From: Labilithrix luteola
GTDB taxonomy: Bacteria; Myxococcota_A; Polyangia; Polyangiales; Polyangiaceae
Assembly: GCA_026225435.1 (NCBI GenBank)
Contig: JAMFST010000420.1
Location: forward strand, 1-7,569
Direction of reading: 5' to 3'
Length of the DNA: 7,569 bases
The translations under genes and the position numbers were made by a program. Below the pieces are notes generated by a model. That model was not told the DNA's origin and did not search any database. It worked only from the letters and a program-made list of their open reading frames with translations. Shown piece by piece: positions 6,061 to 7,569 of this stretch (position 1 is its first letter; each line of letters begins with the position of its first letter).

Positions 6061-6590
6061 CAGCGATGCGCGAGGTAGAAGGCGGTGGCGGCGAGCACCA
6101 CGGCGGCGGCGCCCAGCGCGAACCCCGCCATCAGCCCGTTCCGTGATCGCGGCGCTCCCGGTGAGGCCCGCGGCGCCGACGGCTCGCTCGGCTCGACCAG
6201 CGTGATGGTGAACCCCTCCTTCTCGAAGAAGCCCTGCACCTCGAGCACCAGGGTGGCATAGCCAGCTCGCTCCAGTTGCACCGCCTGGTCGCCGAAGTGC
6301 GCGCGGTGCGCCTCGTCGAGCGCCTCGAAGGTGCGCAGCTCCACGGTCCGCTCGGGCGCGACGGCGCTGCCGAACACCAGGTTGGTGAAGCCGGCGTCGA
6401 GCGGCACGAGGCGGAGCCTCTGCATCGCCTGCTTTCCACCGCCGGTGGATTGCCCCTCGGGCGTCATCATCTCCGGCACGTAGTGCGCCGGCGCGAGCAT
6501 TCGCTTGCCGAAGACCAGGTTGAACGAGACCGCCAGGTCACTGGCCGACTGCGCCACCGTGGTGCGAAGCAAGTGCGCGGGAAGTCTCAC
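6060..6590 (-). CDS. Unknown protein with one C-terminal membrane anchor
   Basis: 176 residues from a GTG at 6590; family not recognised. There is no N-terminal signal peptide. Residues 1-133 appear to be a folded alpha/beta domain with alternating hydrophobic strands (LAVSFNLVFG, FTNLVFGSAV, ATLVLEVQGFF, FTITLVEP) and a charged helix at about 86-100. A Pro/Ser/Arg-rich linker (134-151) leads to one hydrophobic helix (about 152-173) and a three-residue tail (AHR). This layout suggests a tail-anchored protein whose main domain faces the cytoplasm, although dual topology cannot be excluded. It starts 10 nt after the stop of the upstream lipoprotein gene, so it is probably the last gene of the TetR operon. 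No Shine-Dalgarno sequence is evident before the GTG; an internal ATG at codon 31 is a less likely start because it would discard well-formed sequence. No catalytic motif is visible. Confidence 0.7.
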   Translation of the reverse strand: MRLPAHLLRTTVAQSASDLAVSFNLVFGKRMLAPAHYVPEMMTPEGQSTGGGKQAMQRLRLVPLDAGFTNLVFGSAVAPERTVELRTFEALDEAHRAHFGDQAVQLERAGYATLVLEVQGFFEKEGFTITLVEPSEPSAPRASPGAPRSRNGLMAGFALGAAAVVLAATAFYLAHR

Positions 6591-6600
6591 GGTACAGAGA

Positions 6601-7068
6601 CTAGCGCGAGTCCGCGGCTTCTTTGAGCCAGTAGCGCGCCTCGACCTCGGCCAGCTCGCTCGAGGCGACGTCCGCCGGGGTGACGGCGCCGCTCTGGGCG
6701 CGGGTGCGCATCAGATCGCGGATCTTCTCCGCCGAGTCGGCGTACGTGCGCAGGCGAGTGATCCGCTCCGCCTTCGCCAGCCTCGACTCGCGCACGGCCA
6801 GCGCCGCTTCACGGTAGCTGCGCAGGAAGTCCTCGAGCGAGATCGCACCGCGCTCGTACATCGCCTGGCGCAGCTTGATCACCTGGAGCGCCTTGTCGAC
6901 TCGCTCGCGGGCAAGCGCGTCGAGCTCCGGGCTCGACGGAGGATCGAGGTGCGTAGCTGCCGGTGCCGCCTGGCAGGGGCACTCCGGCGGCTTGCTCCCG
7001 CCGCACGCAGAAAGTGAAACGGCGACGACGAAGCCGCCCAGCAGTGCTGCCCGAGATCCGCTGCGCAT
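6601..7068 (-). CDS. Small lipoprotein with TolC-like helical repeats
   Basis: 155 residues from ATG at 7068. Residues 1-22 form a lipoprotein signal (lipobox LSAC, Cys22). A CPC motif (C30, C32) and a Pro/Ala linker follow. From about 48 the protein is almost entirely charged alpha-helix with coiled-coil character. Two segments look like copies of the hairpin repeat of outer-membrane efflux proteins: RGAISLEDFLRSYREA (73-88) and SGAVTPADVASSELAEVE (126-143), sharing GA, a beta-branched residue then Ser/Thr, Asp, and a following helix. It is far too short (TolC-type proteins exceed 400 residues) and has no barrel strands, so it would not form a channel; a periplasmic coiled-coil adaptor or decoy is possible. 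An AGGTAAGG sequence overlaps the TetR stop and serves as ribosome binding site 4 nt before the ATG. Spacing to TetR is 6 nt and to the next gene 10 nt, supporting one operon. Confidence 0.75.
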   Translation of the reverse strand: MRSGSRAALLGGFVVAVSLSACGGSKPPECPCQAAPAATHLDPPSSPELDALARERVDKALQVIKLRQAMYERGAISLEDFLRSYREAALAVRESRLAKAERITRLRTYADSAEKIRDLMRTRAQSGAVTPADVASSELAEVEARYWLKEAADSR

Positions 7069-7074
7069 CGCGCC

Positions 7075-7569
7075 TTACCTCGCCTCTTCCGCGCCGAGCC
7101 CGCGGAGGGCGAGCGCCACGATCCGCTTCACGCGCGCCTCGCCCGCGGCGGTTGGCGGGATGCGCCACAGGAGACCGAGGAGCACGAGGAAGTCTTCCGG
7201 ATCGGTCCCCCGGCGAATCTCGCCCGAGCCTTCGCACGCCTCGATCAGCTGACGGACCGCGCCGATCATCGGCAGGTAGGTCCCGTGCACGTCCTGCTCG
7301 GAGGCGGCCGCGTGCACGATGTCGGCGACGCCGTATTTCATCCGCCCGAACTTCGCCAGGCGATCGCACCAGGTGCGGAAGGCGTGCAGCGGCGCGTGCC
7401 TGGCGAGCAGCGTCCCCGCCAGCGCCACCATCGCGTCGATCTCCTTGCGGTACACGCTGAGCACGAGCGACTCGCGGCTGGGAAAGTGCCGGTAGAGCGT
7501 ACCCGCGCCGACGCCTGCCGCCTTGGCGATCGAGTTGAGGGACGCAGCGGGGTCGGCGGCCAGCGCATC
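7075..7569 (-). CDS. TetR/AcrR-family transcriptional regulator (N-terminus outside window)
   Basis: 164 residues are visible; roughly the first 20-30 are cut off by the window edge. The N-terminal part holds the helix-turn-helix: helix 2 around SLNSIAKAAGV, then GAGTLYRHFPSRESL, the hallmark recognition helix and helix 4 of TetR proteins. The C-terminal ligand-binding region is all alpha-helical, with RKEIDAMVALAGTLLARH, a central LAKFGRMKYGVADIV segment, and PEDFLVLLGLLWRI followed by RIVALALRGLG. It resembles the SbtR-like C-terminal class of TetR regulators (recalled from family knowledge, not searched). It probably binds DNA as a dimer and represses its own operon until a small hydrophobic ligand binds. 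The stop at 7075-7077 is 6 nt from the start of the lipoprotein gene, so regulator and targets are likely cotranscribed. The operator would lie beyond position 7569. Confidence 0.92.
   Translation of the reverse strand, partial: DALAADPAASLNSIAKAAGVGAGTLYRHFPSRESLVLSVYRKEIDAMVALAGTLLARHAPLHAFRTWCDRLAKFGRMKYGVADIVHAAASEQDVHGTYLPMIGAVRQLIEACEGSGEIRRGTDPEDFLVLLGLLWRIPPTAAGEARVKRIVALALRGLGAEEAR

Overview
The window carries eight protein-coding genes at very high density. It is GC-rich, with strong G/C preference at third codon positions. Long, arginine-rich antisense ORFs lie opposite most real genes and are shadows. Organism (inference): a large-genome Myxococcota (deltaproteobacterial) species, probably Polyangia-like. 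This rests on the lipoprotein load, the MopE-type 'CNGVDDDGDG' metal-binding motif, the GC bias, and the many lineage-restricted hypothetical genes. No RNA gene, CRISPR array, insertion sequence or phage gene was seen. No stretch longer than 300 bases lacks a gene.

Layout. (1) 1-1087, minus: N-terminal two thirds of an exported lipoprotein of the bacterial ADA2/ADGF-like adenosine deaminase family; the window ends inside its HAGE motif. (2) 1088-1272: divergent intergenic region. (3) 1273-1689, plus: small two-helix membrane protein of unknown function, convergent with the next unit. (4) 5553-1699, minus: a two-gene unit made of a beta-propeller-like lipoprotein and a three-part lipoprotein. 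The latter has a MopE-like metal-binding region, a glutamine-amidotransferase-like domain and a NodB/CE4 polysaccharide deacetylase domain. (5) 5639-6034, plus: stand-alone CheY-like receiver, divergent from unit 4. (6) 7569-6060, minus: a tightly spaced trio of a TetR/AcrR regulator (N-terminus cut by the window edge), a small lipoprotein with TolC-like helical repeats, and a C-terminally anchored unknown protein.

How the genes fit together (inference): four of the eight products are predicted lipoproteins, so this is largely an envelope neighbourhood. The deaminase would act on extracytoplasmic nucleosides. The deacetylase would act on a surface or wall polysaccharide, with the propeller lipoprotein as a possible partner. 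The TetR trio looks like the remains, or an unusual minimal version, of a regulator-plus-efflux operon with no pump in view. No well-known complete system is present. The points most worth checking are the composite deacetylase, the lipidated ADA2-like enzyme, the pump-less TetR operon, and a repeated -10-like hexamer 6-7 nt before three start codons that lack a Shine-Dalgarno sequence, which suggests leaderless transcripts.
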